Translations under genes and position numbers: made by a program
Notes under the pieces: model-generated
Told to the model about the DNA's origin: nothing
Seen by the model: only the letters and a program-made list of their open reading frames with translations
Database searches by the model: none
Assembly (NCBI GenBank): GCA_002372875.1
Contig: DFJD01000092.1
Span: forward strand, 1 to 13,512
From: Clostridiales bacterium UBA3680
GTDB lineage: Bacteria > Bacillota > Clostridia > Lachnospirales > CAG-274
Direction: 5' to 3'
DNA length: 13,512 nucleotides
Part shown: in pieces, positions 7,243-13,512 of the stretch
How the letters are laid out: every line of letters begins with the position of its first letter
Position numbering within the stretch: the stretch's first letter is position 1

Positions 7243-7271
7243 ATTATAAGGGTTGACACATAAAAAAGCAA
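7243..7271 (-). promoter_or_regulatory. Likely potABCD promoter
   Basis: TTGCTT (7271-7266), 17 bases, TATAAT (7248-7243) on the minus strand. The -10 box is perfect and the -35 box is weaker. Transcription would begin near 7236, inside the left arm of the adjoining terminator hairpin, leaving about 90 nt of leader before the TTG start of potA. Confidence 0.55.
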
Positions 7272-7292
7272 TAAAAATTTAGCAGCATACTA

Positions 7293-8390
7293 TTAAAACC
7301 ATTCTCCCATCATTCCCGTATCCTCGGAAAGAGTGTTCATATTGTAGAGAACAAGAACCGTATCCGCTTTTTTTTCGTTTATAAACTCCGTAAGCGAGTC
7401 CGTAAAGCTTCGAGGGTCTATAACGTAAATATATTTGTAATGGGCTGTTAAAAAGGGGATAAAGCAATTTGCGTAGCTGTCCTTTATTACAACAAGGGTC
7501 TTATCGCTTTGTGCATTTTTGTTTTTTATTTGAACAAGAGTGTGTATATTATCAAGAAAGAAGGAATATTTATCTTTTTTTTCAAGATAATCATAATTGT
7601 AAAGGCTGTTTGAAGATTTTGAATCGTATTTGATCTCAAGATCTTCGTCTTTTAAGTATGCCTTTATTTGCTCGCCTGTTTCGCCGCCTTCGTTAAGCTT
7701 TGAATATATGGTGCCTTTAAAGCATTGGGTGACGGTTTTGATATCAAATGCCGACTCGGGCTGAGGTTCTATCTCGTTTTCACGGCAGAAGGCAAGGTAG
7801 CCCAAATACGCTCCCTCGCTTGTCCAGTGATGGTCTGTTCGGTAGTAGGTTTTTCTGTCGCTTTTTTTAAGAGCCGCTATGTGTGAAGAAATGTTATCGG
7901 CATTTGAAAGAGAGTATATATTGTTTAGGTCTTCAAGCTGTGATGGATGCACACCCTCCGAAAAAACGGGCGTTTTGTCCGAAAGGCTCTCTATTGCCGT
8001 GGGAACAAGCATAAGCTCCACCTTTGCTTTGGTAGCATCTACAAGGGTGTTTACGTTCTTTGCTACCGTCCGAGTACAGTCGGAGGGAGAGTAGTTTTCA
8101 ATGCGGTAGCCGTCCTTGCCGATAAAAACATTGTTTATAAGGCTGTGAAAGGTGGCTTTTTCAAAGGTGGTTTTAGCTGACAGTATCCCATCTCTGAAAG
8201 GAAATTGATCGGCAAGATAGGAGCTTGTTTTTTCGGAAAAATCACCGTTTAAAAGCTCTCTTTTGCTCATTTCGGGCAGCTGCTGCAATATTCTGTTTTC
8301 ATTTTCGGAAAACTCTCTGTCGGGTAAAATGATGTGCGTAAGCATGATCACAAGAGTAAGAGAGGTTATTATTATAGGTGTATATTTCAT
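7293..8390 (-). CDS. DHHW/AlgJ-like SGNH-fold O-acetyltransferase
   Basis: A 365-aa membrane-anchored protein of the DHHW family, related to AlgJ-type SGNH proteins that work with MBOAT acyltransferases to acetylate extracellular polysaccharide. Residues ~5-22 form one N-terminal helix; the rest should lie outside. The DHHW motif is at 186-189 (RTDHHWTSEGAYLGY), and the SGNH-like nucleophile region KDSYANCF (303-310) supplies Ser305. The start chosen is the ATG at 8390, one base after the MBOAT stop (TAAAATG), giving termination-reinitiation coupling; the longer reading has no SD and overlaps the MBOAT gene. It is the last gene of the cassette. Acetyl transfer is known for relatives; the acceptor polymer here is unknown. 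Confidence 0.85.
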   Translation of the reverse strand: MKYTPIIITSLTLVIMLTHIILPDREFSENENRILQQLPEMSKRELLNGDFSEKTSSYLADQFPFRDGILSAKTTFEKATFHSLINNVFIGKDGYRIENYSPSDCTRTVAKNVNTLVDATKAKVELMLVPTAIESLSDKTPVFSEGVHPSQLEDLNNIYSLSNADNISSHIAALKKSDRKTYYRTDHHWTSEGAYLGYLAFCRENEIEPQPESAFDIKTVTQCFKGTIYSKLNEGGETGEQIKAYLKDEDLEIKYDSKSSNSLYNYDYLEKKDKYSFFLDNIHTLVQIKNKNAQSDKTLVVIKDSYANCFIPFLTAHYKYIYVIDPRSFTDSLTEFINEKKADTVLVLYNMNTLSEDTGMMGEWF

Positions 8391-8391
8391 T

Positions 8392-9762
8392 TTAAAACCT
8401 GAAGTATAAAAACGGACTGTAGGACGAAGAAACGACATAGATCACGCAAAGTATGAAAAGCAGGATATATGCTGCCGAAGACAGAACGTTGAAGGCTTTT
8501 TCGTGCTTGATGAAATATTTCGTTTCTTTAAATTTTTTTGCAATGGGTGTTGAAAAAATGATCGCAAAAAACAGCGTTACGGAATAGTTTTGTAAATAGA
8601 ACAGAAATCCCGTATCTATAATACTTTTGTTAAAAAATACATTACTTAGGTAGCCTTTAAGGGCTGAAAAGTCGTCAAAGGCGAATATCGTAAAGCCGAA
8701 GACCGTTATGGCAAGGGTGTAGGCTATTTTTACGGGAGAGGGCAGTTTTTTGAGAAACTTGCCCCATAGGTATTTTTCCGCCGTAAGAAGTATGCCGTAG
8801 TACATGCCCCAAAGCACAAAGTTTAGGGCGGCTCCGTGCCAGGCTCCCGTCAAAGTCCATACAAGGGCAAGGTTGAAAATATGTCGTGCTTTTTTGCATC
8901 TGTTTCCGCCCAAAGGTATGTAAACATAATCTTTGAACCAGCCCGAAAGAGTTATATGCCACCGTCTCCAAAATTCCGTTACGGACTGTGAAATGTAGGG
9001 GTAATTAAAGTTTTCGGGAAAGGAAAAACCTATCATCTTTCCGATGCCTATTGCCATATCCGCATAGCCCGAAAAGTCAAAATATATTTGAGCAGTGAAG
9101 CATACAGCTCCCAAAACAGCACTTGCCGAGCTTATATTCGCACTTTCGGAGATGAGCTTAAAAAGTGCGCCGAGTCTGTCGGCAAGCAAAACTTTTTTGA
9201 ACAGACCTCTTAAAAAACGCATAAGCCCTTCACCGTAATCGGCATAATTGACCTTCCTGTTGTCAAGAGAGGCGGCAATTTCGGAATATCGCACGATAGG
9301 CCCCGCAATGAGCTGCGGAAACATGGAAACATAGGTGAAAAACTTTATGGGGTCTTTCTCCGCTTTTATATCCCCTCTGTAAACATCTGCAAGATAGCTT
9401 ATGATTTGAAAGGTGTAAAAGCTTATGCCTATGGGAAGAGCAACTTTTTTTAAATCTAAGGAAAAAATATCCGAAAAAAGGTTGAGGTATTTAAAATAAA
9501 AAAGTAATGCCAGATTTTCCGCAACCGAAAGGAAGACGGCAATTTTTTTGCCGCCTTCTTGTCGTTCGATTATAATTCCGTTTATGTAGGCTAAAAGCGA
9601 AGCTCCGAGCAAAAGAAAAATATTTTTGGGTTCTCCCGCACCGTAGAATAAAAGGGAGAAAGCAAGCAGAATAATATTTTTGCCCTTATTCGGACACAGG
9701 TAATAGCATATCAGGAAAATCGGAAAAAACAAAAATAAAAACTCTATACTGCTGAATACCAT
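8392..9762 (-). CDS. MBOAT family (AlgI/PatA-like) membrane O-acyltransferase
   Basis: Polytopic membrane enzyme that passes acyl, usually acetyl, groups from a cytoplasmic donor toward an acceptor outside. The 456-aa protein has about ten or more hydrophobic segments and the family's conserved core: PIGISFYTFQIISYLADVYR (about 110-129), FPQLIAGPIVRY (148-159) and YFDFSGYADMAIGIG (227-241). The region FWRRWHITLSGWFKDYVYIP contains His269, and TGAWHGAALNF contains His309, the invariant catalytic histidine. Length is normal for AlgI-type proteins. Its ATG overlaps the previous stop by one base (TAATG) and the DHHW gene starts one base after its own stop, so it belongs to a tightly coupled set. 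The neighbours make polysaccharide or teichoic-type polymer O-acetylation the likely role. Confidence 0.92.
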   Translation of the reverse strand: MVFSSIEFLFLFFPIFLICYYLCPNKGKNIILLAFSLLFYGAGEPKNIFLLLGASLLAYINGIIIERQEGGKKIAVFLSVAENLALLFYFKYLNLFSDIFSLDLKKVALPIGISFYTFQIISYLADVYRGDIKAEKDPIKFFTYVSMFPQLIAGPIVRYSEIAASLDNRKVNYADYGEGLMRFLRGLFKKVLLADRLGALFKLISESANISSASAVLGAVCFTAQIYFDFSGYADMAIGIGKMIGFSFPENFNYPYISQSVTEFWRRWHITLSGWFKDYVYIPLGGNRCKKARHIFNLALVWTLTGAWHGAALNFVLWGMYYGILLTAEKYLWGKFLKKLPSPVKIAYTLAITVFGFTIFAFDDFSALKGYLSNVFFNKSIIDTGFLFYLQNYSVTLFFAIIFSTPIAKKFKETKYFIKHEKAFNVLSSAAYILLFILCVIYVVSSSYSPFLYFRF

Positions 9763-10268
9763 TATAATGCCTTTTCGATAATTTCAAGTATTTCTTCTGA
9801 ATTTTCGGAGACAACGCAGTAAAGACAACCGTTTTTCTCGTTTACGGTACAATCGGATAACAGCTTTGCCTGTTCGGGAAGGCCGTAATTGTTGAACTCG
9901 GTAGCCTTTTGAGCTATATATGCCTCAAGTTTTGCCTTGTAATCGGGCAGCTTTGTCGCGTCCTTTGCCCTGAGAAGATATATGCTTTCGGCATTTGTGG
10001 CGGAATCTTCCGCCTGTGCAAAAATAACCTCCTCCAGCTCGTCTGTGGGAATGTTATATTTTGAGGTTATGAATGACTCTTTGAGCGTGGTAAGGGGAAG
10101 AGTCGTTTTATCTTTGATGGAGGCAAAAATGTCGTTAAAAGAGGCGGCTTTTTCCGTTTGCACCTGCTCGGTCTCGGCGGGCTGCTGCTCGGTGTTGCCG
10201 TTGCTGCCGTTGCTGCAGGCTGTGAAAGTAAGTAGGACACAAAAAAGTGCCGCAATATATTTTTTCAT
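9762..10268 (-). CDS. DUF4358-type lipoprotein
   Basis: A 168-aa predicted lipoprotein starting MKKYIAALFCVLLTFTAC, with the lipobox cysteine at 18, followed by a low-complexity Ser/Asn/Gln/Glu linker (about 19-42). The folded part has the pattern I recall for DUF4358: a leading helix, a short LPLTTL segment, a Y-x-I strand, an acidic patch (DELEEV), an alanine-rich strand ending AESIYLLRAKDA, a helix with repeated K/E and a C-terminal CVVSENSEEI segment. The start at 10268 gives an intact signal peptide; an ATG four codons earlier lies too close to AAAGG. Lipoproteins of this family often sit beside MBOAT and DHHW genes in Firmicutes. It may help hold the acetylation complex together outside the membrane, but no activity is known to me. 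Confidence 0.75.
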   Translation of the reverse strand: MKKYIAALFCVLLTFTACSNGSNGNTEQQPAETEQVQTEKAASFNDIFASIKDKTTLPLTTLKESFITSKYNIPTDELEEVIFAQAEDSATNAESIYLLRAKDATKLPDYKAKLEAYIAQKATEFNNYGLPEQAKLLSDCTVNEKNGCLYCVVSENSEEILEIIEKAL

Positions 10269-10283
10269 AATTAAAATCATCCT

Positions 10284-11249
10284 TTACATATCTTCGGCGG
10301 AAACCTCGTCAAAGGGTAGCTCGGAGAGCTCTTTTTTTGCACGATGTTCCGTTGTAAGGGTAAGTCTGTCTTCTTTTTCGGAGTCGTAAAATTTCACGGC
10401 GGTGCCTACGAAAAATCTGTCCCATATATTGTAACCGTAGCTGTTAAAGTGAACATAGCCGTCGGAGGAGTATTCCTTTGCAAGGGAGATCCCGTCAACG
10501 CTCAGTTCATCGGCAAGATTTAAAAATGTGTAATCCGTAGCACCCGCGTTCATGATCGAATTGAACTGTGCGACCTTTTCATTGTTGAAACTGTCTTTTT
10601 CGGAGTCCTTCACCATGTATGTGTTTGATATAATGTAGATCTCGGTGTCTGGGCATACAAGCTTGATGTTGTTTATAAGCACGCGATATCTGTTTGCCAC
10701 TGTTTGGGGAGAGAAGGCTGTCAGCTCGTTAAGCCCCAAGTCTATAAATACCCTTTTTGGGGATATCTCGTTTAATGCTTCAAGAGCGGGAGTTGCTTTC
10801 CCCAAATATATGGGGTCGACAGCACCGCCGTCGTAATAGGTGGCATCGAGTATGGTATAGCTTACCGCATCGAGAAATGTTATGTTTTCAAGAAATTCGG
10901 GAGAATCGGCACCCGAGGCGTGAGTCTCATAGCCTGCGGTTATGGAGTCGCCTATAAATACGGAGTTTTTATAGAATATGTTCGCAAGCTCTTTTTGTTC
11001 GGCGGAAAAATTAGGCTTGTCCAGTGTCAGCTTTCCCGAAACCGAGGCAACGGGTTCCGCTTTGGTTTGCGCCTGCTCCGTATCGGAAGTGTTTTTATTT
11101 TCCGTCTTTTTTATTGATGGTATTATATTTTCAAGGAAACTGTGGCTTTGTTCATTCGACTTTCTTACTATGCTCACACAAAAAAGAAGCGTAAGCAGAA
11201 CCACAGAACCGATGGTAATTATAAAAATCGAATTTGCGTTTTTATTCAA
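10284..11249 (-). CDS. Membrane-anchored SGNH/GDSL-family hydrolase
   Basis: A 321-aa protein with one N-terminal membrane helix (about 8-26), a charged Thr/Glu/Gln-rich linker (about 45-75) and an extracellular SGNH domain. Block I is VFIGDSITAG with nucleophile Ser102, block III is LGLNEL with Asn174, and block V is SSDGYVHFNSYGY with Asp263 and His267, a complete catalytic set. The start is TTG at 11249, 8 nt after GGAG; no ATG is better placed. The epimerase stop is 13 nt upstream. In this setting it could add or remove O-acetyl groups on the same polymer acted on by the MBOAT and DHHW proteins; which direction cannot be told from sequence. The C-terminal tail (about 285-321) is highly charged. 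Confidence 0.87.
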   Translation of the reverse strand: MNKNANSIFIITIGSVVLLTLLFCVSIVRKSNEQSHSFLENIIPSIKKTENKNTSDTEQAQTKAEPVASVSGKLTLDKPNFSAEQKELANIFYKNSVFIGDSITAGYETHASGADSPEFLENITFLDAVSYTILDATYYDGGAVDPIYLGKATPALEALNEISPKRVFIDLGLNELTAFSPQTVANRYRVLINNIKLVCPDTEIYIISNTYMVKDSEKDSFNNEKVAQFNSIMNAGATDYTFLNLADELSVDGISLAKEYSSDGYVHFNSYGYNIWDRFFVGTAVKFYDSEKEDRLTLTTEHRAKKELSELPFDEVSAEDM

Positions 11250-11262
11250 TTTTCACACTCCG

Positions 11263-12252
11263 TTAAAGAAGCTCATAATAATTAAGCACATCGATTATGG
11301 CGTCCTCCACTCTGAATTGCGGCTCCCAGCCTATCAGTTTTTTTGCGGCAGCCAAGCCCGCATAGGAGCCTGCTATATCTCCCTTTCTTCTCGGACCTAT
11401 CATAACGGGAACTTTTTCCCTTGTGACGTTTTCAAAGGCGCTTATAAACTCTCGCACTGTCACATCAAGACCCGAACCGATATTTAGGGGTATATAGTTT
11501 GTGGAGGGCGATGCTTTTTTAAAGGCTTCGTCAAAATTTATTGCGGCAAGAGCATTTGCTCTTGCAAGGTCGGTTACGTGAACAAAATCCCTTATGCAGG
11601 TACCGTCGCGTGTATCCCAGTCATCACCGTATATGGTGAATATTCTTTCTTCGTAATTGAGTATTTTTACAAGTCGTTCCAAAATATTGGAGCCGGGCTT
11701 GTGCGGTAGGGCTTTTCGGCACTTGTTGTCGGCACCTATGGGGTTGAAGTAGCGAAGTGCCAAAACTTTCATCGAGTATGCATCGCAATAGTCTCTGAGT
11801 ATCATTTCCATAATATATTTGCTTCTTGCAAAGGGACTTCTCGGTTTTATGGGAGACCTTTCGGTAACAAGAAACCCTCTTACGGAGTCATACACGGAGG
11901 CTGTGGAGGCGTAAACGATCTTGTTTATGCCCCTTTGTTTAAGGCGATGGAAAAACTTCATTGACTTTACAACATTTTGATTGTAAAAATCGTAGGGGTG
12001 TACAACGGAAACGGCCACAGCGGAAACCATGGCGTTGTGTATAACGATCTCAATGTCGGGATTGTCGTCAAGTATTTTTTCTATAAAGGCCTCGTCTCCG
12101 AAATCACCTTTGTGGAAAACGCAACCGTCAAGTTTATAATCACACGGATCTTCAAGTCTGTCGATAACAACAGCCTCTATACCCTCATCAGCCATGGCGT
12201 AACATATATTTCTGCCTAAATAGCCAAGACCGCCTGTTATGAGTACCTTCAT
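11263..12252 (-). CDS. GalE-like NAD-dependent sugar-nucleotide epimerase with altered active site
   Basis: A 329-aa extended short-chain dehydrogenase closest to UDP-glucose 4-epimerase. The NAD-binding GGLGYLG is at 7-13 with Asp31 ending strand β2. Also present are HPYDFYNQN (85-93), YASTASVYD (114-122), RYFNPIGA (167-174) and RDFVHVTDLA (221-230), all GalE signatures. The catalytic YxxxK reads FARSK: residue 141 is Phe (codon TTT) while Lys145 is kept. The Lys normally found where E. coli GalE has Lys84 is Ser77 here. Thr117 sits at the E. coli Ser124 position. In E. coli GalE, changing this Tyr to Phe is known to cut activity severely, so normal epimerisation is doubtful. The SD is AGGGGTG before the ATG at 12252. 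It is first in the five-gene operon and would feed or sense a sugar nucleotide for envelope polymer synthesis. Confidence 0.85.
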   Translation of the reverse strand: MKVLITGGLGYLGRNICYAMADEGIEAVVIDRLEDPCDYKLDGCVFHKGDFGDEAFIEKILDDNPDIEIVIHNAMVSAVAVSVVHPYDFYNQNVVKSMKFFHRLKQRGINKIVYASTASVYDSVRGFLVTERSPIKPRSPFARSKYIMEMILRDYCDAYSMKVLALRYFNPIGADNKCRKALPHKPGSNILERLVKILNYEERIFTIYGDDWDTRDGTCIRDFVHVTDLARANALAAINFDEAFKKASPSTNYIPLNIGSGLDVTVREFISAFENVTREKVPVMIGPRRKGDIAGSYAGLAAAKKLIGWEPQFRVEDAIIDVLNYYELL

Positions 12253-12299
12253 GCTTTCACCCCTATACCGTATTTTCTGATTTTTCGAATATTAATCCT

Positions 12300-12328
12300 A
12301 TTCTACAGCATTATAAAAAAAATATCAA
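12300..12328 (-). promoter_or_regulatory. Promoter of the five-gene envelope cassette
   Basis: TTGATA (12328-12323), 17 bases including eight T residues, TAGAAT (12305-12300) on the minus strand. The predicted start near 12293 leaves a ~40-nt leader before the epimerase ATG. No other convincing promoter is seen within the cassette, whose genes overlap or lie within 15 bases of each other. Confidence 0.6.
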
Positions 12329-12406
12329 TGCAATTTTTTAACATAATTTTATGTTTTAATCTTTAGTTTTTGGTCGATTTATGGTAATATTTTCGGGGGT
12401 GATCAT

Positions 12407-12943
12407 ATGAGGATATTAATTTTGAACGGCTCCCCGCATAAACACGGGAATACGGCGTTTTTGACAAATAAACTTACGGAAAAATTGCCCGGTGAAATTT
12501 ACCGTGTCGATTGCTACGAAGGCATTTCACCGTGCCTTGATTGCGGGGCTTGCAAGTATGGGGAATGTGTTTTTGACGACAAATTAAGCTATGCCGTAAA
12601 AAACATTGAAAGTTTTGATCTGATCGTTGTTGCGACTCCCCTCCATTACAACCAACCATCGGCACCTTTGCTTGGGGCGCTTTCAAGATTTCAGATAATG
12701 TATCATAAAAACAAAAAAACAAGATCCGTCCCCTGTGTGGTAATAATAACGGGAGGGGGAAATTTTGTGATAAACAGCGCCGATGCTGAAAAAACACTCA
12801 GAATTGCCTTAAGAGGAATAAACGGGACGATAAGCGCATATATAAGAAGTCTTTCCACAGACACCATTCCCGCGCATAAAGATGAGGCGGCAATAAGACA
12901 AACGGAGACAGTTGCAAAAATGATAAAAGAAAAACGCCTCTGA
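12407..12943 (+). CDS. Flavodoxin-fold NAD(P)H reductase, iron-sulfur flavoprotein-like
   Basis: A 178-aa cytoplasmic flavoprotein of the NADPH-dependent FMN reductase superfamily. The FMN phosphate-binding loop GSPHKHGNT is at 8-16, and the second flavin loop is around ATPLHYNQPSAP (76-87). Between them is a compact cysteine cluster, CLDCGACKYGEC, with Cys43, 46, 49 and 54 in a C-x2-C-x2-C-x4-C pattern, as in iron-sulfur flavoproteins that carry a [4Fe-4S] cluster. The middle glycine run TGGGN (115-119) is also typical. Length is close to the Isf type. The start follows GGGGGTG by 5 nt. The gene stands alone and divergent from the epimerase operon. A weak extended -10 (TGGTAATAT, 12382-12390) lies upstream but very close to the SD. 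The electron partner and substrate are unknown. Confidence 0.85.
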   Translation: MRILILNGSPHKHGNTAFLTNKLTEKLPGEIYRVDCYEGISPCLDCGACKYGECVFDDKLSYAVKNIESFDLIVVATPLHYNQPSAPLLGALSRFQIMYHKNKKTRSVPCVVIITGGGNFVINSADAEKTLRIALRGINGTISAYIRSLSTDTIPAHKDEAAIRQTETVAKMIKEKRL

Positions 12944-12984
12944 AAAGGCGGAATAAAAAAGTTTTGAAAATTTAAAAAAAAATC

Positions 12985-13013
12985 TTGACAATGATGTTGT
13001 TATGCTGTATAAT
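12985..13013 (+). promoter_or_regulatory. Consensus promoter of the tRNA cluster
   Basis: TTGACA (12985-12990), exactly 17 bases, TATAAT (13008-13013): a perfect sigma-A consensus, as expected for stable RNA genes. Transcription should start near 13020, about 30 nt before the first tRNA. Confidence 0.9.
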
Positions 13014-13049
13014 TCCTTTTGTTGTCGACAATGACAGCAAACAATATAT

Positions 13050-13134
13050 GCAGCCGTGGCGGAATTGGTATACGCGCTAGACTAAGGATCTAGTCCGGGC
13101 TAACTGGGTGCGGGTTCAAGTCCCGCCGGCTGCA
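13050..13134 (+). tRNA. tRNA-Leu(AAG)
   Basis: The acceptor stem is GCAGCCG/CGGCTGC with discriminator A. The anticodon stem CTAGA/TCTAG encloses the loop CTAAGGA, giving anticodon AAG, which reads CUU. The long variable arm and 85-nt length fit a class II leucine tRNA. The T loop is GGTTCAAGTCC. CCA is not encoded. A34 would be read as A or, if a TadA-type deaminase acts, as inosine. Confidence 0.93.
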
Positions 13135-13139
13135 TTTTT

Positions 13140-13211
13140 GCGCGAGTGGCTCAGTGGTAGAGCATCGCCTTGCCAAGGCGAGGGCCGCGGGTTCGAATCC
13201 CGTCTCGCGCT
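13140..13211 (+). tRNA. tRNA-Gly(GCC)
   Basis: The acceptor stem is GCGCGAG/CTCGCGC with discriminator T. The anticodon loop TTGCCAA gives GCC, reading GGC and GGU. D arm, T arm (GGTTCGAATCC) and 72-nt length are normal; CCA is not encoded. It lies five bases after tRNA-Leu. Confidence 0.95.
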
Positions 13212-13221
13212 CTTTTTATAT

Positions 13222-13293
13222 AGGGTTGTCGCCAAGCGGTAAGGCACAGGGTTTTGATCCCTGCATTCGCAGGTTCGAATCCTGCCAGCCCTG
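13222..13293 (+). tRNA. tRNA-Gln(TTG)
   Basis: The acceptor stem is AGGGTTG/CAGCCCT with discriminator G. Anticodon stem CAGGG/CCCTG encloses the loop TTTTGAT, giving anticodon TTG, which reads CAA (and CAG by wobble). It is 72 nt long with no encoded CCA. D and T arms are nearly identical to those of the next tRNA. Confidence 0.94.
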
Positions 13294-13326
13294 ATTTTTC
13301 TGCTTAGGGTAATCCCAATTTAATAA

Positions 13327-13398
13327 TGGGCTGTCGCCAAGTGGTAAGGCAACGGATTCTGATTCCGTCATTCGCAGGTTCGAATCCTGCCAGCCTAG
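13327..13398 (+). tRNA. tRNA-Gln(CTG)
   Basis: The acceptor stem is TGGGCTG/CAGCCTA (one G·T) with discriminator G. Anticodon stem ACGGA/TCCGT encloses TTCTGAT, giving anticodon CTG, which reads only CAG. It is 72 nt long with no encoded CCA. It is a near copy of the preceding tRNA-Gln and is last in the cluster. Confidence 0.94.
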
Positions 13399-13406
13399 CT
13401 AAAAAA

Positions 13407-13433
13407 CCGACTCGAATGAGTCGGCTTTTTTTT
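13407..13433 (+). terminator. Intrinsic terminator of the tRNA cluster
   Basis: CCGACTC and GAGTCGG form a perfect 7-bp stem around GAAT, followed by C and eight T residues. It lies nine bases after the last tRNA and ends the plus-strand transcript. Confidence 0.92.
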
Positions 13434-13438
13434 ATCTT

Positions 13439-13512
13439 GGGAACCGCTGATCAGTTAATCATTCGCATATTTGGATAATACTACCGCATACTGTGTCAAA
13501 GCCCATGTTTGG
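13439..13512. mobile_element. MITE-like element, copy 2 (inverted, cut by window edge)
   Basis: From GGAACCGCTGATCAG onward this stretch matches the reverse complement of positions 266 to about 194, with roughly nine mismatches over 73 bases and no gaps, including ATTCGCATATTTGG and CGCATACTGTGTCAAAGC. It is the same repeat family in the opposite orientation. It begins five bases after the tRNA terminator's T run; the rest lies outside the window. Confidence 0.75.

Noticed and set aside
7253..7258. Plus-strand TTGACA resembling a -35 box
   Set aside because: No acceptable -10 box at 16-18 nt and no plus-strand gene follows. The same bases are the spacer of the potA promoter.
9982..10389. 135-codon plus-strand frame across the lipoprotein and SGNH genes
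   Set aside because: It is antisense to two well-supported genes, is rich in Ser and Cys, has no SD and spans their junction.
12931..12950. Hairpin CGCCT/AGGCG at the end of the flavoprotein gene
   Set aside because: The stem is only 5 bp. On the plus strand no T run follows, and on the minus strand, where a T run exists, there is no gene to terminate.
1..13512. CRISPR array, prophage, integrase or toxin-antitoxin system
   Set aside because: No regularly spaced repeats, no phage structural or integrase genes and no paired small toxin/antitoxin genes were found. Genomic-island status is not supported beyond the two MITE-like copies and the tRNA cluster.

Overview
The window looks like chromosome from a low-to-moderate-GC Firmicute of the class Clostridia, probably a gut or rumen member of the Oscillospirales/Ruminococcaceae type. 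The grounds are the lipoprotein-based PotABCD transporter, strong SD sequences, several TTG starts, consensus TTGACA/TATAAT promoters, a secreted β-sandwich protein of the kind common in such organisms, and tRNA genes without an encoded CCA. The genus is inferred; no species-specific marker is present. Eleven full-length protein genes are called. Ten lie on the minus strand and one, the flavoprotein, on the plus strand. A plus-strand tRNA cluster follows it.

Layout, left to right. (1) 1-441: possibly the last codons of a plus-strand gene, a 226-bp MITE-like element with terminal inverted repeats and internal hairpins (41-266), a strong leftward promoter just outside it, and a leftward terminator. 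(2) 441-2650, minus: a TTGACA/TATACT promoter, a ~190-nt structured leader with an intrinsic terminator and a possible antiterminator, a 610-aa secreted β-rich protein, and a coupled, previously uncalled 50-aa peptide gene beginning MKKYTSPKITI. (3) 2796-7271, minus: the polyamine ABC transporter operon potA-potB-potC-potD. PotA is about 160-170 residues longer than usual because two tandem Ig-like repeats interrupt its C-terminal TOBE domain. (4) 7293-12328, minus: a five-gene envelope cassette (GalE-like epimerase, membrane-anchored SGNH hydrolase, DUF4358-type lipoprotein, MBOAT acyltransferase, DHHW/AlgJ-like protein) with its own promoter. (5) 12407-12943, plus: a small iron-sulfur flavoprotein-like reductase. 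(6) 12985-13433, plus: a perfect consensus promoter, tRNA-Leu(AAG), tRNA-Gly(GCC), tRNA-Gln(TTG), tRNA-Gln(CTG) and a strong terminator. (7) 13439-13512: the start of a second, inverted copy of the element at the left end.

How the genes fit together. The five-gene cassette reads as a machine that places acetyl groups on an extracytoplasmic polymer: the MBOAT protein moves acyl groups across the membrane, the DHHW protein is the likely outside transferase, and the SGNH protein could transfer or remove acetyl groups. The epimerase would supply or modify a sugar nucleotide, but its catalytic YxxxK tyrosine is phenylalanine. PotABCD imports spermidine/putrescine. The secreted protein with its short partner peptide is the least understood unit and, with its attenuator-like leader, the best candidate for something undescribed. 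The PotA insertion is the second strongest oddity.
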